Shown: positions 17,493 to 27,106, counted from the first letter of the stretch. The stretch is DNA of 64,000 nucleotides from Streptococcus respiraculi (GCF_003595525.1 NZ_CP022680.1:124001-188000); one strand, 5' to 3'. Notes: generated by a model not told the origin, from the sequence alone. Program-made: numbers and translations.

Positions 17493-17978
17493 ATGAATTT
17501 GAAAAAAGCTTTTACAGAAAACGAGTCGATTCGTCTTGGCTTGACGGCTGATACTTGGGAAGAAGCAGTTCGCTTAGCAGTCGATCCCTTGATTGAAAGC
17601 GGAGCGGTCAAAGAAGAATATTATCATGCCATTATCGAATCCACTAACGAATATGGACCTTACTATATCTTGATGCCTGGCATGGCAATGCCACATGCCC
17701 GACCAGAAGCAGGTGTGATGCGTGATGCCTTTGCCTTGATTACCTTAACCAAACCAGTTGTCTTTCCAGATGGGAAAGAAGTTAGCGTGCTCTTAACCCT
17801 TGCTGCGACCAGTTCAGATATTCATACATCGGTTGCCATTCCACAAATCATCGCACTTTTTGAGTTGGAAAATTCAATCGAGCGCTTGGTGAATTGCCAA
17901 TCAGAGGAAGAAGTCCTTGCTATGGTGGAAGAGTCTAAGAACAGTCCATATTTGGAGGGACTTGATTTAGAATCATGA
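17493..17978 (+). CDS. ulaC: PTS ascorbate transporter IIA component
   Basis: The 161-residue IIA domain protein of the mannitol/fructose class accepts phosphate from HPr. The active-site histidine is in GMAMPHARPEAG (about His69). The fold signature at the end, AIPQIIALFELENSIERLVNCQSEEEVLAMVEE, is complete. AGAAAGAGAGAGCAA precedes the ATG. The TGA stop codon at 17976-17978 lies inside the first copy of the 112-bp tandem repeat, which starts at about 17973. The coding sequence seems intact, ending YLEGLDLES, so the repeat abuts but does not truncate the gene. The enzymes ulaD-F follow after the repeat array. Confidence 0.95.
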   Translation: MNLKKAFTENESIRLGLTADTWEEAVRLAVDPLIESGAVKEEYYHAIIESTNEYGPYYILMPGMAMPHARPEAGVMRDAFALITLTKPVVFPDGKEVSVLLTLAATSSDIHTSVAIPQIIALFELENSIERLVNCQSEEEVLAMVEESKNSPYLEGLDLES

Positions 17979-18640
17979 TATAAGAGCGTAAAAAATCGAT
18001 AGAAAATAAGGGAGACTGACGAAGAAATCGTATTTCTAGAAAGTCTCGTCTATTTTCCGAGATTTTAGCTCGCATTCAAATAGTCATGATATAAGAGCGT
18101 AAAAAAATCGATAGAAAATAAGGGAGACTGACGAAGAAATCGTATTTCTAGAAAGGCTCGTCTATTTTCCGAGATTTTAGCTCGCATTCAAATAATCATG
18201 ATATAAGAGTGTAAAAAATCGGTAGAAAATAAGGGAGACGAGCGCAGGAATCGCATTTCAAGCCAGTCTCATCTATTTTCCGAGATTTTAGCTCGCATTC
18301 AAATAATCATGATATAAGAGCGTAAAAAAATCGATAGAAAATAAGGGAGACTGATGAAGAAATCGTATTTCTAGAAAGGCTCATCTATTTTCCGAGATTT
18401 TAGCTCGCATTCAAATAATCATGATATAAGAGCGTAAAAAAATCGATAGAAAATAAGGGAGACTGACGAAGAAATCGTATTTCTAGAAAGGCTCGTCTAT
18501 TTTCCGAGATTTTAGCTCGCATTCAAATAGTCATGATATAAGAGCGTAAAAAAATCGATAGAAAATAAGGGAGACTGACGAAGAAATCGTATTTCTAGAA
18601 AGGCTCATCTATTTTCCGAGATTTTAGCTCGCATTCAAAT
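17973..18640 (+). repeat. Six tandem 112-bp repeats between ulaC and ulaD
   Basis: Units start at about 17973, 18084, 18196, 18307, 18419 and 18531, a period of 111-112 bases. Each begins TCATGATATAAGAGYGTAAAA and ends TTTTAGCTCGCATTCAAAT. Five are almost identical; the third differs in its middle (GAGCGCAGGAATCGC). Inside each, GAAAATAAGGGAGACT pairs imperfectly with a later segment ending TATTTTC, so each unit can fold into a hairpin. No open reading frame spans the array. A diverged relative lies at 55600-55765. It is not a CRISPR because there are no variable spacers. Confidence 0.95.
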
Positions 18641-18741
18641 ACAAACATGATGGCTTTCGGTAGTTTTCAGAAAACGATCAAAAGCTAGCTCACATTGTTC
18701 GTGGTGTATCACAATCAAAAAAACATAGAAAAGAGATTCGT

Positions 18742-19407
18742 ATGACAAAACATATTCCAAATTTACAGGTTGCGCTTGACCATTCCGATTTGCAGGGTGC
18801 TATTAAAGCGGCAGTGTCCGTTGGGCAGGAGGTAGATGTGATTGAGGCTGGAACAGTTTGCTTGCTTCAAGTGGGAAGTGAATTGGTGGAGGTGCTGCGT
18901 AGTCTGTTTCCTGATAAAATCATCGTAGCAGATACCAAGTGTGCAGATGCTGGTGGTACCGTTGCCAAAAACAATGCGGTGCGTGGGGCTGACTGGATGA
19001 CTTGTATCTGTTCAGCAACCATTCCAACCATGAAAGCAGCCCTTAAAGCCATTCAAGAAGTCCGTGGTGACAAGGGAGAAATCCAAGTGGAACTCTATGG
19101 TGACTGGACATATGAACATGCTCAAATGTGGCTTGATGCAGGGATTTCTCAAGCCATTTACCACCAATCTCGTGATGCCCTTCTTGCAGGTGAAACCTGG
19201 GGGGAAAAAGACCTGAATAAGGTGAAAAAATTGATCGATATGGGCTTCCGCGTGTCTGTTACAGGGGGGCTTGATATTGGGACCTTAAAACTTTTTGAGG
19301 GAGTAGATGTCTTTACCTTTATCGCTGGTCGTGGCATTACAGAAGCAGAAGATCCAGCCGCAGCAGCGCGTGCCTTTAAGGATGAAATCCGCCGCATTTG
19401 GGGGTAG
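18742..19407 (+). CDS. ulaD: 3-keto-L-gulonate-6-phosphate decarboxylase
   Basis: This 221-residue TIM-barrel enzyme of the OMP-decarboxylase suprafamily converts 3-keto-L-gulonate-6-phosphate to L-xylulose-5-phosphate. The active-site signatures are visible: VALDHSD at the start, DVIEAGTVCLL, and IVADTKCADAGG (the DxK-D tetrad region). The phosphate site is in VTGGLDI and FIAGRGIT. Length is typical. AAAGAGATTCGT precedes the ATG. It begins the enzyme part of the ascorbate operon and is followed at three bases by ulaE. The 763 bases before it hold the six tandem repeats and about 100 bases of unique leader; I see no strong promoter there, so transcription may have to read through the repeats. 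Confidence 0.96.
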   Translation: MTKHIPNLQVALDHSDLQGAIKAAVSVGQEVDVIEAGTVCLLQVGSELVEVLRSLFPDKIIVADTKCADAGGTVAKNNAVRGADWMTCICSATIPTMKAALKAIQEVRGDKGEIQVELYGDWTYEHAQMWLDAGISQAIYHQSRDALLAGETWGEKDLNKVKKLIDMGFRVSVTGGLDIGTLKLFEGVDVFTFIAGRGITEAEDPAAAARAFKDEIRRIWG

Positions 19408-19410
19408 GCT

Positions 19411-20274
19411 ATGGCTAGACCGATTGGAATTTATGAAAAGGCAACTCCTAAACACTTTACATGGATAGAGCGCTTGGAGTTTGCAAAAAACCTCGGCTTT
19501 GACTTTGTGGAAATGTCAATCGATGAAAGTGATGAGCGCCTCGCTCGGCTTGAGTGGACCAAGGAGGAACGCTTGGAGTTGGTAAAAGCGATTTACCAAA
19601 CAGGCCTCCGTATTCCGACTATTTGTTTCTCAGGTCATCGTCGTTATCCGCTTGGATCAAACGATCCGGTCCTTGAGGCCAAGTCACTTGAAACCATGCA
19701 AAAATGTATTGGGTTGGCACAGGACTTGGGTGTGCGGGTCATTCAGCTGGCAGGATATGATGTCTATTATGAAGAAAAATCACCAGAGACACGTGAGCGT
19801 TTCTTGAAAAATCTGCGTAAGGCGTGTGATTGGGCGGAGCAGGCTCAGGTCATGCTCGCTATTGAAATCATGGACGATCCTTTTATCAATAGCATTGAAA
19901 AATATTTAGCAGTCGCCCAAGAAATCAACTCCCCCTACCTCTTTGTCTACCCAGACACAGGCAATCTCTCTGCCTGGCACAATGATTTGTACAGTGAGTT
20001 TCTCATTGGTCACAAAGCGATTGCGGCGCTTCATCTGAAAGATACCTATGCCGTGACAGAAACCTCTAAGGGGCAATTCCGTGATGTACCGTTTGGACAA
20101 GGGTGTGTTGATTGGGAAAACACATTTGCCATTTTAAAGAAAACCAATTACCAAGGACCATTTTTAATCGAAATGTGGTCTGAAAATTGTGAAACTGTAG
20201 AGGAAACACGGGCAGCTATTAAAGAAGCCCAAGATTTTCTTTACCCATTGATTGAGAAAGCGGGGTTATGTTAG
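19411..20274 (+). CDS. ulaE: L-xylulose/L-ribulose-5-phosphate 3-epimerase
   Basis: The 287-residue AP-endonuclease-2-fold epimerase converts L-xylulose-5-phosphate to L-ribulose-5-phosphate. Metal ligands are visible in MLAIEIMDDPFINS, FVYPDTGNLSAWH, ALHLKDTYAV and the final GPFLIEMW, in the same order as UlaE/SgbU. MARPIGIYEKATPKHFTW is the standard N-terminus. It starts three bases after ulaD; GGGGGTAGGCT supplies the ribosome-binding site from the end of ulaD. ulaF follows with one base between stop and start, so the three enzymes are made from one message. Confidence 0.97.
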   Translation: MARPIGIYEKATPKHFTWIERLEFAKNLGFDFVEMSIDESDERLARLEWTKEERLELVKAIYQTGLRIPTICFSGHRRYPLGSNDPVLEAKSLETMQKCIGLAQDLGVRVIQLAGYDVYYEEKSPETRERFLKNLRKACDWAEQAQVMLAIEIMDDPFINSIEKYLAVAQEINSPYLFVYPDTGNLSAWHNDLYSEFLIGHKAIAALHLKDTYAVTETSKGQFRDVPFGQGCVDWENTFAILKKTNYQGPFLIEMWSENCETVEETRAAIKEAQDFLYPLIEKAGLC

Positions 20275-20275
20275 T

Positions 20276-20992
20276 ATGCCAAAATCATTATCAGAGATGC
20301 GCCAGCGTGTTTATGAGGCCAACGTAGCTCTTCCAGAACATGGCTTGGTCAAATTTACTTGGGGCAATGTCTCTGAAGTCTGTCGTGAATTGGGACGGAT
20401 TGTCATCAAACCATCTGGAGTAGACTATGGCAAATTAAGCCCAGAAAATATGGTCGTGACTGACCTAGACGGAAACGTTGTTGAGGGTGACTTGAATCCC
20501 TCGTCTGACCTTGCGACCCATGTAGCACTTTATAAAGCTTGGCCAGAAATCGGTGCTGTTGTCCACACTCACTCGACAGAAGCGGTCGGTTGGGCACAGG
20601 CTGGCCGTGATATTCCTTTTTATGGGACAACGCATGCGGATTATTTTTATGGTCCTATTCCTTGCGCCCGCTCATTGACCGCTGATGAAGTGAATACAGC
20701 CTATGAGAAAGAGACAGGTAGCGTCATTATTGAAACCTTTGCAGAACGTGGTCTTAATCCTGTTGCGGTTCCTGGAATTGTCGTGCGCAATCATGGTCCT
20801 TTTACGTGGGGAAAAGATCCAGCGCAGGCTGTCTATCATTCGGTCGTATTAGAAGAAGTGGCGAAAATGGATCGCTTCACCGAGCAGATCAATCCGCGTG
20901 TAGAGTCCGCTCCTAGGTACATCATGGACAAACATTATCTGCGCAAACACGGTCCAAATGCTTACTATGGGCAAAAAGGTGATGTGCACTAG
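20276..20992 (+). CDS. ulaF: L-ribulose-5-phosphate 4-epimerase
   Basis: The 238-residue class II aldolase/epimerase converts L-ribulose-5-phosphate to D-xylulose-5-phosphate, the end product of ascorbate breakdown. The zinc-binding HTHSTEA, the phosphate and substrate segments KPSGVDYGKL and NPSSDLATH, and the later GTTHADYFYG and VRNHGPFTWG are all intact. I start at ATG 20276 (MPKSLSEMRQ), one base after the ulaE stop; an upstream in-frame ATG at 20252 lies inside ulaE and has no ribosome-binding site. The product would be cleaved by the phosphoketolase encoded 4 kb further on. A hairpin terminator follows. Confidence 0.96.
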   Translation: MPKSLSEMRQRVYEANVALPEHGLVKFTWGNVSEVCRELGRIVIKPSGVDYGKLSPENMVVTDLDGNVVEGDLNPSSDLATHVALYKAWPEIGAVVHTHSTEAVGWAQAGRDIPFYGTTHADYFYGPIPCARSLTADEVNTAYEKETGSVIIETFAERGLNPVAVPGIVVRNHGPFTWGKDPAQAVYHSVVLEEVAKMDRFTEQINPRVESAPRYIMDKHYLRKHGPNAYYGQKGDVH

Positions 20993-21057
20993 TCATTGGG
21001 TTTGGATTAGGTTGTGACAAACGTGTCTTGCCTAGACCCAAATGACCATAGATAGAA

Positions 21058-21106
21058 AAGAGAGGGAGCAGGACAACACGAATTCGTTTCCTCTCTTTCC
21101 TTTTTT
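21058..21106 (+). terminator. Terminator after ulaF
   Basis: AAGAGAGG (21058-21065) pairs with CCTCTCTT (21090-21097), followed by CCTTTTTT. It separates ulaF from the regulator gene. A further imperfect stem (GGATTAGG/CCTAGACC) lies just upstream at about 21006-21040. Confidence 0.7.
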
Positions 21107-21174
21107 GGGGGGGCATGGTCTTTACATTCGAAAAATGGTACACTATCTATACGCAAGAAGAAGGAGATGAGAAA

Positions 21175-22869
21175 ATGGTCCTACTCGATAAGAGCAGTTA
21201 TGAATTGCTAACCTATTTGATGCGATTGACAAAGCCAGAGACGGTTATGAGTATTTCACGGGCAATGGGTCAGTCTAGGCGAAAAATTTATTATCATCTT
21301 GAAAAAATCAATGGTTCTCTTCCTAGTGATACTGAGATGATTGTCAGTCTTCCAAGGGTCGGTATTTTATTAACGGATGCACAAAAAGCGGCTTGTCAGG
21401 TCTTATTGGGGAGCGTGGATTCGTATAGCTATGTGATGAGCATGGAGGAGCGGATTCAGCTCATGACCATTTATATTGCTATTACCTCTGAACGTGTAAC
21501 CATTGAAAAACTTATGGCGCTGACGGACGTTTCACGCAATACCGTGTTAAATGACCTGAGTGAAATTCGGGCGCAACTGACCACCGAGCAATTCAAGGTC
21601 TATCTCTATGCAACCAAGTCAGAAGGCTACTTTTTCAAATGCCACCCGCTCAATAAAATCCAGTATATCCACTCTCTTCTCTATGATGTCTTTTCTAATC
21701 CCAATGAAGGCTTTCTCACCATTCTCAATGAAAAGGTGCCTTACTTTGAAGGCTGTGAACTCTTGTTTAGTTCCAATTTAGTAGAATTTTTAGCAGAACA
21801 AGTGAACCAGCTAGAGGTAGATTTGGGAAAGAAAATCAACCATTATGAGATTGAGTTCATGCTCAAAGTCCTACCTTATTTACTTCTTAGCTATCGCAAT
21901 ATGGCCTTGAAAATAGCCGAGCAAGCAGAAATTCAGCGAGAGTTCACCTTAATTCGCAAGCGGATTGAATATACCGCAGCGCAGAACTTGGCCTCTTCTC
22001 TTTCTGAGCGATTTGAAGTGGTGCTGGATGAGATCGAAATTTCTCTGATTGCCATGCTCTTGTTGTCCTACCGTAAGGATAAGGATATTCACACCAATAG
22101 CCAAGATTTTGCAGAGTTAAAGGAAACCTTGGAACGCTTTGTTGATGAATTTTTACGCTGTTCAGCCTTTGAGATTGACAATCGTGAAACCTTGATGCGT
22201 AATTTGGTCATGCATGCCAAGGCCCTTCTTTTTCGTAAGACCTATGGCATTTTATCTAAAAATCCCTTGACCAGACAGATTAAGCAGAAGTACAAAGACT
22301 TATTTGTCACGATTAGAGTGGTGGCTTCTTATACTCTAGAAGCAGAGTGGATGATTCAGATGAATGATGATGACATCTCCTATTTCACCATTCATATCGG
22401 CGGTGCTTTAAAGCATAGACCAATCAGCGGAAAATCTTTTCGCAACATTTACTTGGTCTGCGATGAGGGGGTCGGTGTGCAAAAGCTGCTCTATAAACAG
22501 TGTCAGGCTTATCTGCCAGTAGATAGTATTAAGGCCGTTTTTACGACCGAGCAATTCCATAGCGTGGAGGATATTTTAGAGGTGGACCTGCTGATTTCTA
22601 CCAGTGATAATCTGCGAGCTTCTTTTCCAATCTTACAGGTCGAGCCTGTCTTGACCTATGAGGATGTGATGAAAATCAATTATTTTTTGACCTACCACAC
22701 CATGAAAGATAGTGCCAAGCAGTTTCAACCTCAATTGCAACGCCTCCTTTCACGCTACATCTCAAAAGACGAAGAGCTGAGAGAGGCAACTGCTAAGGTA
22801 CAGGAACTATTCCAAAGCGATTTCTTTTTAGCAACCGTTGAAAATGGTGGACTAAAAGATTTATATTGA
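21175..22869 (+). CDS. ulaR: PRD-containing BglG/MtlR-type regulator of the ascorbate genes
   Basis: The 564-residue regulator begins with a Mga/HTH-11-like segment (ETVMSISRAMGQSRRKIYYHLEKI) and a second helix-turn-helix (VTIEKLMALTDVSRNTVLNDLSEI). PTS-regulation domains follow, with histidines in regions such as INHYEIEFMLKV and LMRNLVMHAKALLF. A IIB-like domain near the C-terminus contains YLVCDEGVGVQKLLYKQCQAY; the Cys-x-E-GVG pattern is typical. Phosphorylation at PRD and IIB sites would set its activity. I chose ATG 21175 because AAGGAG lies eight bases upstream; the longer frame from 21115 lacks a ribosome-binding site. It likely activates ulaA and ulaG through their shared 45-base motif. 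Confidence 0.9.
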   Translation: MVLLDKSSYELLTYLMRLTKPETVMSISRAMGQSRRKIYYHLEKINGSLPSDTEMIVSLPRVGILLTDAQKAACQVLLGSVDSYSYVMSMEERIQLMTIYIAITSERVTIEKLMALTDVSRNTVLNDLSEIRAQLTTEQFKVYLYATKSEGYFFKCHPLNKIQYIHSLLYDVFSNPNEGFLTILNEKVPYFEGCELLFSSNLVEFLAEQVNQLEVDLGKKINHYEIEFMLKVLPYLLLSYRNMALKIAEQAEIQREFTLIRKRIEYTAAQNLASSLSERFEVVLDEIEISLIAMLLLSYRKDKDIHTNSQDFAELKETLERFVDEFLRCSAFEIDNRETLMRNLVMHAKALLFRKTYGILSKNPLTRQIKQKYKDLFVTIRVVASYTLEAEWMIQMNDDDISYFTIHIGGALKHRPISGKSFRNIYLVCDEGVGVQKLLYKQCQAYLPVDSIKAVFTTEQFHSVEDILEVDLLISTSDNLRASFPILQVEPVLTYEDVMKINYFLTYHTMKDSAKQFQPQLQRLLSRYISKDEELREATAKVQELFQSDFFLATVENGGLKDLY

Positions 22870-22875
22870 TATAGG

Positions 22876-22899
22876 ACTGGGGAATGCCCCAGCTTTTTT
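22876..22899 (+). terminator. Terminator of ulaR
   Basis: CTGGGG and CCCCAG pair around an AATG loop and are followed by CTTTTTT. It starts seven bases after the ulaR stop. Confidence 0.92.
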
Positions 22900-23354
22900 A
22901 GATTTTATAGACCTTATGATGTTTTTATGCTTAATGAACATCAAAAATAGCTATTTTATCTTATAAATATCTATTCTGTAGGAAAATGGATTGATGAAGT
23001 GAGCCAAAGGCGATACATTTGAAATAGTGGAATGACTAACAACAGAAAAGTAGTTGCGAGGCACGGCATTTTTGAGGCCTTAGGCTCAAGATTGCTTTAA
23101 CAGTCTAGTGGAGTTAAAGGTCGGAAATACAAGGTTGCTTTCGACTGTACTATTTAAGAAAGTATCCCAAAATGCTAATGCGGATTTTAATTGAGTATTC
23201 AGTCGTAGCGCTTTACGAAATCAAAACGAATATAGAAAGAAACGGACGTAACTCTTTTATGGAAAGAGGAGTTGATAAGAAAGCAATGGGTTCATCAAAA
23301 CGTAAAGTTCGCTGTTTTTCGTTGAACATTGGTTTGCAGTAGCAAGATGATAGG
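22900..23354 (+). other. Non-coding stretch with degenerate repeat remnant
   Basis: About 450 bases without a credible gene. The part around 23093-23250 (GCTTTAACAGTCTAGTGGA ... AAATCAAAACGAATATA) resembles 41997-42120 (GCTTAAACAGTCCAGTGGA ... AAATCAAAACGAAACGA), so this is a decayed copy of a dispersed element. I see no promoter or RNA gene I can support; the ulaG promoter begins right after. Confidence 0.55.
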
Positions 23355-23423
23355 ACAGTCCAAACCTGAACACACGCATGTGTTTTATTTGGTCTTTTTT
23401 TGAACAGATGAAAGCGTTATACT
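23355..23423 (+). promoter_or_regulatory. ulaG promoter: shared Ula motif, cre and -10
   Basis: Bases 23355-23399 repeat the ulaA upstream motif (39 of 45 identical). The -10 TATACT (23418-23423) is again 18 bases downstream and again lacks a -35 hexamer. ATGAAAGCGTTATAC (23408-23422) matches the cre consensus at 14 of 15 positions and overlaps the -10, so CcpA should repress this promoter. Confidence 0.75.
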
Positions 23424-23456
23424 AGGCCTATACATAAGCTATCAGGAGGAACTATT

Positions 23457-24548
23457 ATGGCAAAAGTGAACGAAATTACAAGAGAATCATGGATTTTAAG
23501 TACCTTCCCAGAATGGGGTACATGGCTCAATGAAGAAATTGAAGAAGAAGTGGTTCCAGAAGGCAATTTCTCTATGTGGTGGCTAGGAAATTGTGGAATT
23601 TGGCTTAAAACACCAGGCGGAGCCAACATCGTCATGGACCTTTGGTCAGCGCGTGGAAAATCGACTAAAAAAGTAAAAGATATGGTACGTGGACACCAAA
23701 TGGCTAATATGGCGGGAGTTCGCAAACTTCAACCAAATCTTCGTGTGCAACCGATGGTCATCGACCCATTTGCAATCAATGAGTTGGACTACTATCTTGT
23801 CTCTCACTTCCATAGTGACCACATTGATATCAATACAGCAGCAGCTATTGTTAACAATCCGAAATTAGACCATGTAAAATTTGTTGGACCTTATGAATGT
23901 GGGGAAATCTGGAAAAAATGGGGTGTGCCAGCAGATCGTATTATTATTGTAAAACCAGGTGACAGCTTTGAAATTAAGGATATGAAGGTCCATGCGGTCG
24001 AATCCTTCGACCGAACCTGCTTGGTGACTTTGCCAGTGGAAGGAGCGGATGCTCAAGACGGTGAATTGGCTGGACTTGCGGTGACAGATGAGGAAATGGC
24101 TCGTAAGGCTGTCAACTATGTCTTTGAAACCCCGGGCGGAACAGTCTATCATGGTGCGGATTCTCATTTCTCAAACTACTTTGCTAAACACGGTCGTGAC
24201 TTCAAGATTGATGTTGCCTTGAATAACTACGGTGAAAACCCACTCGGTATCCAAGACAAAATGACCTCTATTGACCTACTTCGTATGGCGGAAAATCTCC
24301 GTGCTAAGGTTATCATTCCAGTTCACTATGATATCTGGTCAAACTTCATGGCTTCAACGGATGAAATTTTAGAACTCTGGAAGATGAGAAAAGAACGCCT
24401 GCAATACCAGTTCCACCCATTTATCTGGGAAGTGGGCGGTAAATATACTTATCCAATGGATCAGAATCGCATCGAATATCATCACCCACGTGGATTTGAT
24501 GATTGCTTCTTAGAAGATTCGAATATTCAATTTAAGGCCTTGCTATAA
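23457..24548 (+). CDS. ulaG: L-ascorbate-6-phosphate lactonase
   Basis: The 363-residue metallo-beta-lactamase-fold enzyme opens the lactone of L-ascorbate-6-phosphate to 3-keto-L-gulonate-6-phosphate, the first step after PTS uptake. The metal-binding HFHSDHID motif lies near residues 119-126, and further ligands are in GADSHFSNYF and VIPVHYDIWSNF. Length and sequence are typical of UlaG. AGGAGGAACTATT precedes the ATG. It is a separate transcription unit from ulaA-F, downstream of the regulator, but shares the operator-like motif and a cre with ulaA. Two hairpins separate it from the convergent phosphoketolase gene. Confidence 0.97.
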   Translation: MAKVNEITRESWILSTFPEWGTWLNEEIEEEVVPEGNFSMWWLGNCGIWLKTPGGANIVMDLWSARGKSTKKVKDMVRGHQMANMAGVRKLQPNLRVQPMVIDPFAINELDYYLVSHFHSDHIDINTAAAIVNNPKLDHVKFVGPYECGEIWKKWGVPADRIIIVKPGDSFEIKDMKVHAVESFDRTCLVTLPVEGADAQDGELAGLAVTDEEMARKAVNYVFETPGGTVYHGADSHFSNYFAKHGRDFKIDVALNNYGENPLGIQDKMTSIDLLRMAENLRAKVIIPVHYDIWSNFMASTDEILELWKMRKERLQYQFHPFIWEVGGKYTYPMDQNRIEYHHPRGFDDCFLEDSNIQFKALL

Positions 24549-24579
24549 GAGCAAGTCTTATATCGCTATCAAATGTAAG

Positions 24580-24602
24580 GAGGGATGAGTTCCCTCTTTT
24601 TT
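24580..24602 (+). terminator. Terminator of ulaG
   Basis: GAGGGA and TCCCTC pair around TGAGT, followed by six T. It is oriented for ulaG. Confidence 0.85.
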
Positions 24603-24615
24603 AGTTTACACAGGA

Positions 24616-24646
24616 AAATCCCCTAGATTGTCATTCTAGGGGATTT
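24616..24646. terminator. Hairpin between ulaG and xfp, terminator of xfp
   Basis: AAATCCCCTAGA and TCTAGGGGATTT form a perfect 12-bp stem with a seven-base loop, 36 bases after the xfp stop on the reverse strand. The run AAA/TTT at the stem base gives only a weak U-tract, so efficiency is uncertain. Confidence 0.65.
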
Positions 24647-24682
24647 GTGCGTATAAGGAGTATAGGAGTGACTTGTCAGTGT

Positions 24683-27061
24683 TTATCGATTGATATTTTC
24701 CCATTTCCAGTTTTGTACTTCAGGAATATCATCACCATGTTCACGGATATAGTCTTTGTGATAAGCCACGGTTTGATCCATCTTCTCAGAAAAGGCCTGT
24801 GCTTCATGTCCAAGTGTCGCAAGAGCAGCGTCTTGAGCCAAGTGGAAGCGGTCTAGTTCAGACATAACCCGCATGTCAAATGGAGTCGTGATATCTCCGT
24901 TTTCACGGTAGCCATGAACGTGAAGATTGTGGTTGTGGCGTCTGAAGAAGATGTCACGAATCATTCCTTCGTAAGCATGGAAGGCAAAGATAACAGGTTT
25001 GTCTGTTGTAAAGATTGCGTCGAATTCTTCATCTGAAAGTCCGCGTGGGTCCAAGTCTGGGTGGCGAAGTTTCAAGATGTCTACGACATTGACAAAGCGA
25101 ATCTTCAAGTCAGGGAAGGCTTTGTGGAGGATAGAAATCGCAGCCAAGGCTTCTAAGTTTGGCTCAGTTCCTGCTGCCGCAAATACCACATCAGGTTCTT
25201 CATCAAGAGAGACAGTTGAAGCCCAATCGATGACTTTGTATCCTTTTTCGACCAATTCTTCAGCTTCATCAACAGAGTAGAATTGAGGACGTGGGTGTTT
25301 TGAAGTTACGACCAAGTTGATGACGTCTTCATCTTTAAAGGCCTTATCCATGACAGCCAAGAGACTGTTGGTATCAGCAGGAAGATACTCACGGATATAT
25401 TCCGGTGTTTTTTCAGATAGGTGAGTGAGGATTCCTGGGTCTTGGTGTGTATAGCCGTTATGGTCTTGTTGGAATACGGTTGAAGTGGCAATCAAGTTGA
25501 GAGCTGGATAGTTTTTACGCCAAGTAGTGTGGGTTTTTGATTTCCGTAACCATTTGAAGTGTTGGGTAATCATGGTATCAACTACACGTAGGAAGGATTC
25601 ATAAGAAGCAAAGAATCCGTGGCGACCAGTCAAGACATATCCTTCCAAGAGACCTTCTGCTTGGTGCTCTGACAATTGAGAGTCGATGACACGACCAGCT
25701 GGGCTAAGCCATTCATCGTAGCTTTCTTTGCGACGGCCGAGCCATTGGCGATTGGTTTTTGTAAAGATTGCGTTTAAGCGGTTTGATTTTGTTTCATCTG
25801 GTCCGAAGACACGGAAGTTGTCAGGATTTGCTTCGACCAAGTCAGCAGCGTATTTACCAAATTCAATCATGTCTTGGGCAAGGATGGCACCTGGTGTTTC
25901 GATGTCAAAGGCATGTCTTTTCCAGTTAGCAGTATCCATTGGTTTGATGACACCGGCATTGGTGATTGGGTTCATGGACATGCGACGGTCGCCTTTCGGT
26001 GACATTTCTGCAATTTCTGGGAGTAATTTCCCGTTTTCGTCAAATAATTCTTCAGGACGGTAGCTGTGCAACCAGTCAAGAAGTGCATCGAGATGTTCCA
26101 TGTGGTGTGCATCGACTGGGATTGGAACTTGGTGCGCGCGGAATCCTCCTTCAATTGGAGTTCCTTCCCAAGCTTTAGGACCAGTCCAACCTTTCGGAAT
26201 GCGTGCAACAATTACTGGCCAAGCAGGCATTGTTGCTTCTTCTGCTGAGCCTTTGCGGGCCTCTGCTTGAAGGGCTTGAATCATTTCAACAGCGCTATCG
26301 ATTGTTTGAGCCATTGCACGGTGTGCATCTTCGAAGTTTGAACTTGTCACATCAACAAAGATTGGGCTCCAACCGAGTCCTTTGAAGAAATGAGCCAACT
26401 CTTCGTCTGTTTTGCGTTCTAAGATAGTAGGATTGTGGATTTTTCCACCGTTTAGATAAAGGATAGGCAAGACTGCCCCGTCGTTTACAGGATTAATGAA
26501 GGTATTGGCAAACCATCCTGCCATTAATGGGCCTGTTTCAGCTTCTCCGTCTCCGATAACAGTTGCGGCAATGATGTTTGGATTATCAAGGACAGCTCCT
26601 GCCGCATGTGAGAGGGCATAACCGAGTTCTCCTCCTTCATGGATAGAACCTGGTGTTTCAGGTGCTGCGTGGGAAGCGATTCCTCCAGGGAAAGAGAAGA
26701 TTTTACAGAGTTTTTGGAAACCTTCTTCTGTTTGCGGAATATCTGGGTTCAGCTCAGTGTAACTACCATCAAGGTAAGAGTTTGCGACCATTACTTGTCC
26801 ACCATGGCCAGGACCTTCAATATAGAACATATCTAAATCGTATTTGTTAATCGCACGATTAAGATGAGCATAAATGAAGTTTTGACCTGGGACAGTTCCC
26901 CAGTGTCCAATTGGGTGAGCCTTCAAATCGTTTTCGACTACTTCGCGTTTGAGCAAAGGATTGTCTTTCAAGTACATTTGAGCAGCTGAGATGTAGTTGG
27001 CCGCCCGCCACCAAGCGTCGACTTTAGCAAGATATTCTGGTGAATCAAATAGTTTTGTCAT
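24683..27061 (-). CDS. xfp: Xylulose-5-phosphate/fructose-6-phosphate phosphoketolase
   Basis: The 792-residue thiamine-diphosphate enzyme splits D-xylulose-5-phosphate (and often fructose-6-phosphate) with phosphate to acetyl phosphate and glyceraldehyde-3-phosphate or erythrose-4-phosphate. Visible signatures are [20 protein letters not shown] near the start, the phosphoketolase motif [15 protein letters not shown], the TPP-binding GDGEAETGP, and the C-terminal [17 protein letters not shown]. Length is exactly that of the family. AAAGGAGATTGAATC precedes the ATG. It has its own consensus promoter and is divergent from the polyol PTS operon, while ulaG ends on the other side. It is the natural sink for the xylulose-5-phosphate made by UlaF and probably by the polyol pathway. 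Confidence 0.98.
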   Translation of the reverse strand: MTKLFDSPEYLAKVDAWWRAANYISAAQMYLKDNPLLKREVVENDLKAHPIGHWGTVPGQNFIYAHLNRAINKYDLDMFYIEGPGHGGQVMVANSYLDGSYTELNPDIPQTEEGFQKLCKIFSFPGGIASHAAPETPGSIHEGGELGYALSHAAGAVLDNPNIIAATVIGDGEAETGPLMAGWFANTFINPVNDGAVLPILYLNGGKIHNPTILERKTDEELAHFFKGLGWSPIFVDVTSSNFEDAHRAMAQTIDSAVEMIQALQAEARKGSAEEATMPAWPVIVARIPKGWTGPKAWEGTPIEGGFRAHQVPIPVDAHHMEHLDALLDWLHSYRPEELFDENGKLLPEIAEMSPKGDRRMSMNPITNAGVIKPMDTANWKRHAFDIETPGAILAQDMIEFGKYAADLVEANPDNFRVFGPDETKSNRLNAIFTKTNRQWLGRRKESYDEWLSPAGRVIDSQLSEHQAEGLLEGYVLTGRHGFFASYESFLRVVDTMITQHFKWLRKSKTHTTWRKNYPALNLIATSTVFQQDHNGYTHQDPGILTHLSEKTPEYIREYLPADTNSLLAVMDKAFKDEDVINLVVTSKHPRPQFYSVDEAEELVEKGYKVIDWASTVSLDEEPDVVFAAAGTEPNLEALAAISILHKAFPDLKIRFVNVVDILKLRHPDLDPRGLSDEEFDAIFTTDKPVIFAFHAYEGMIRDIFFRRHNHNLHVHGYRENGDITTPFDMRVMSELDRFHLAQDAALATLGHEAQAFSEKMDQTVAYHKDYIREHGDDIPEVQNWKWENINR

Positions 27062-27106
27062 GATTCAATCTCCTTTATCCATTATTGTATTTTATTTCAC
27101 ATGCTA

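Noticed and set aside
17973..18640. CRISPR array
   Set aside because: The repeats are contiguous 112-bp units without variable spacers, and no cas genes are near.
23865..24167. Reverse-strand open frame inside ulaG
   Set aside because: It is a shadow of the strongly conserved ulaG gene with no ribosome-binding site or family resemblance. The same applies to the many open frames opposite leuS, xfp, tkt, pgi, dapH and the PTS genes.
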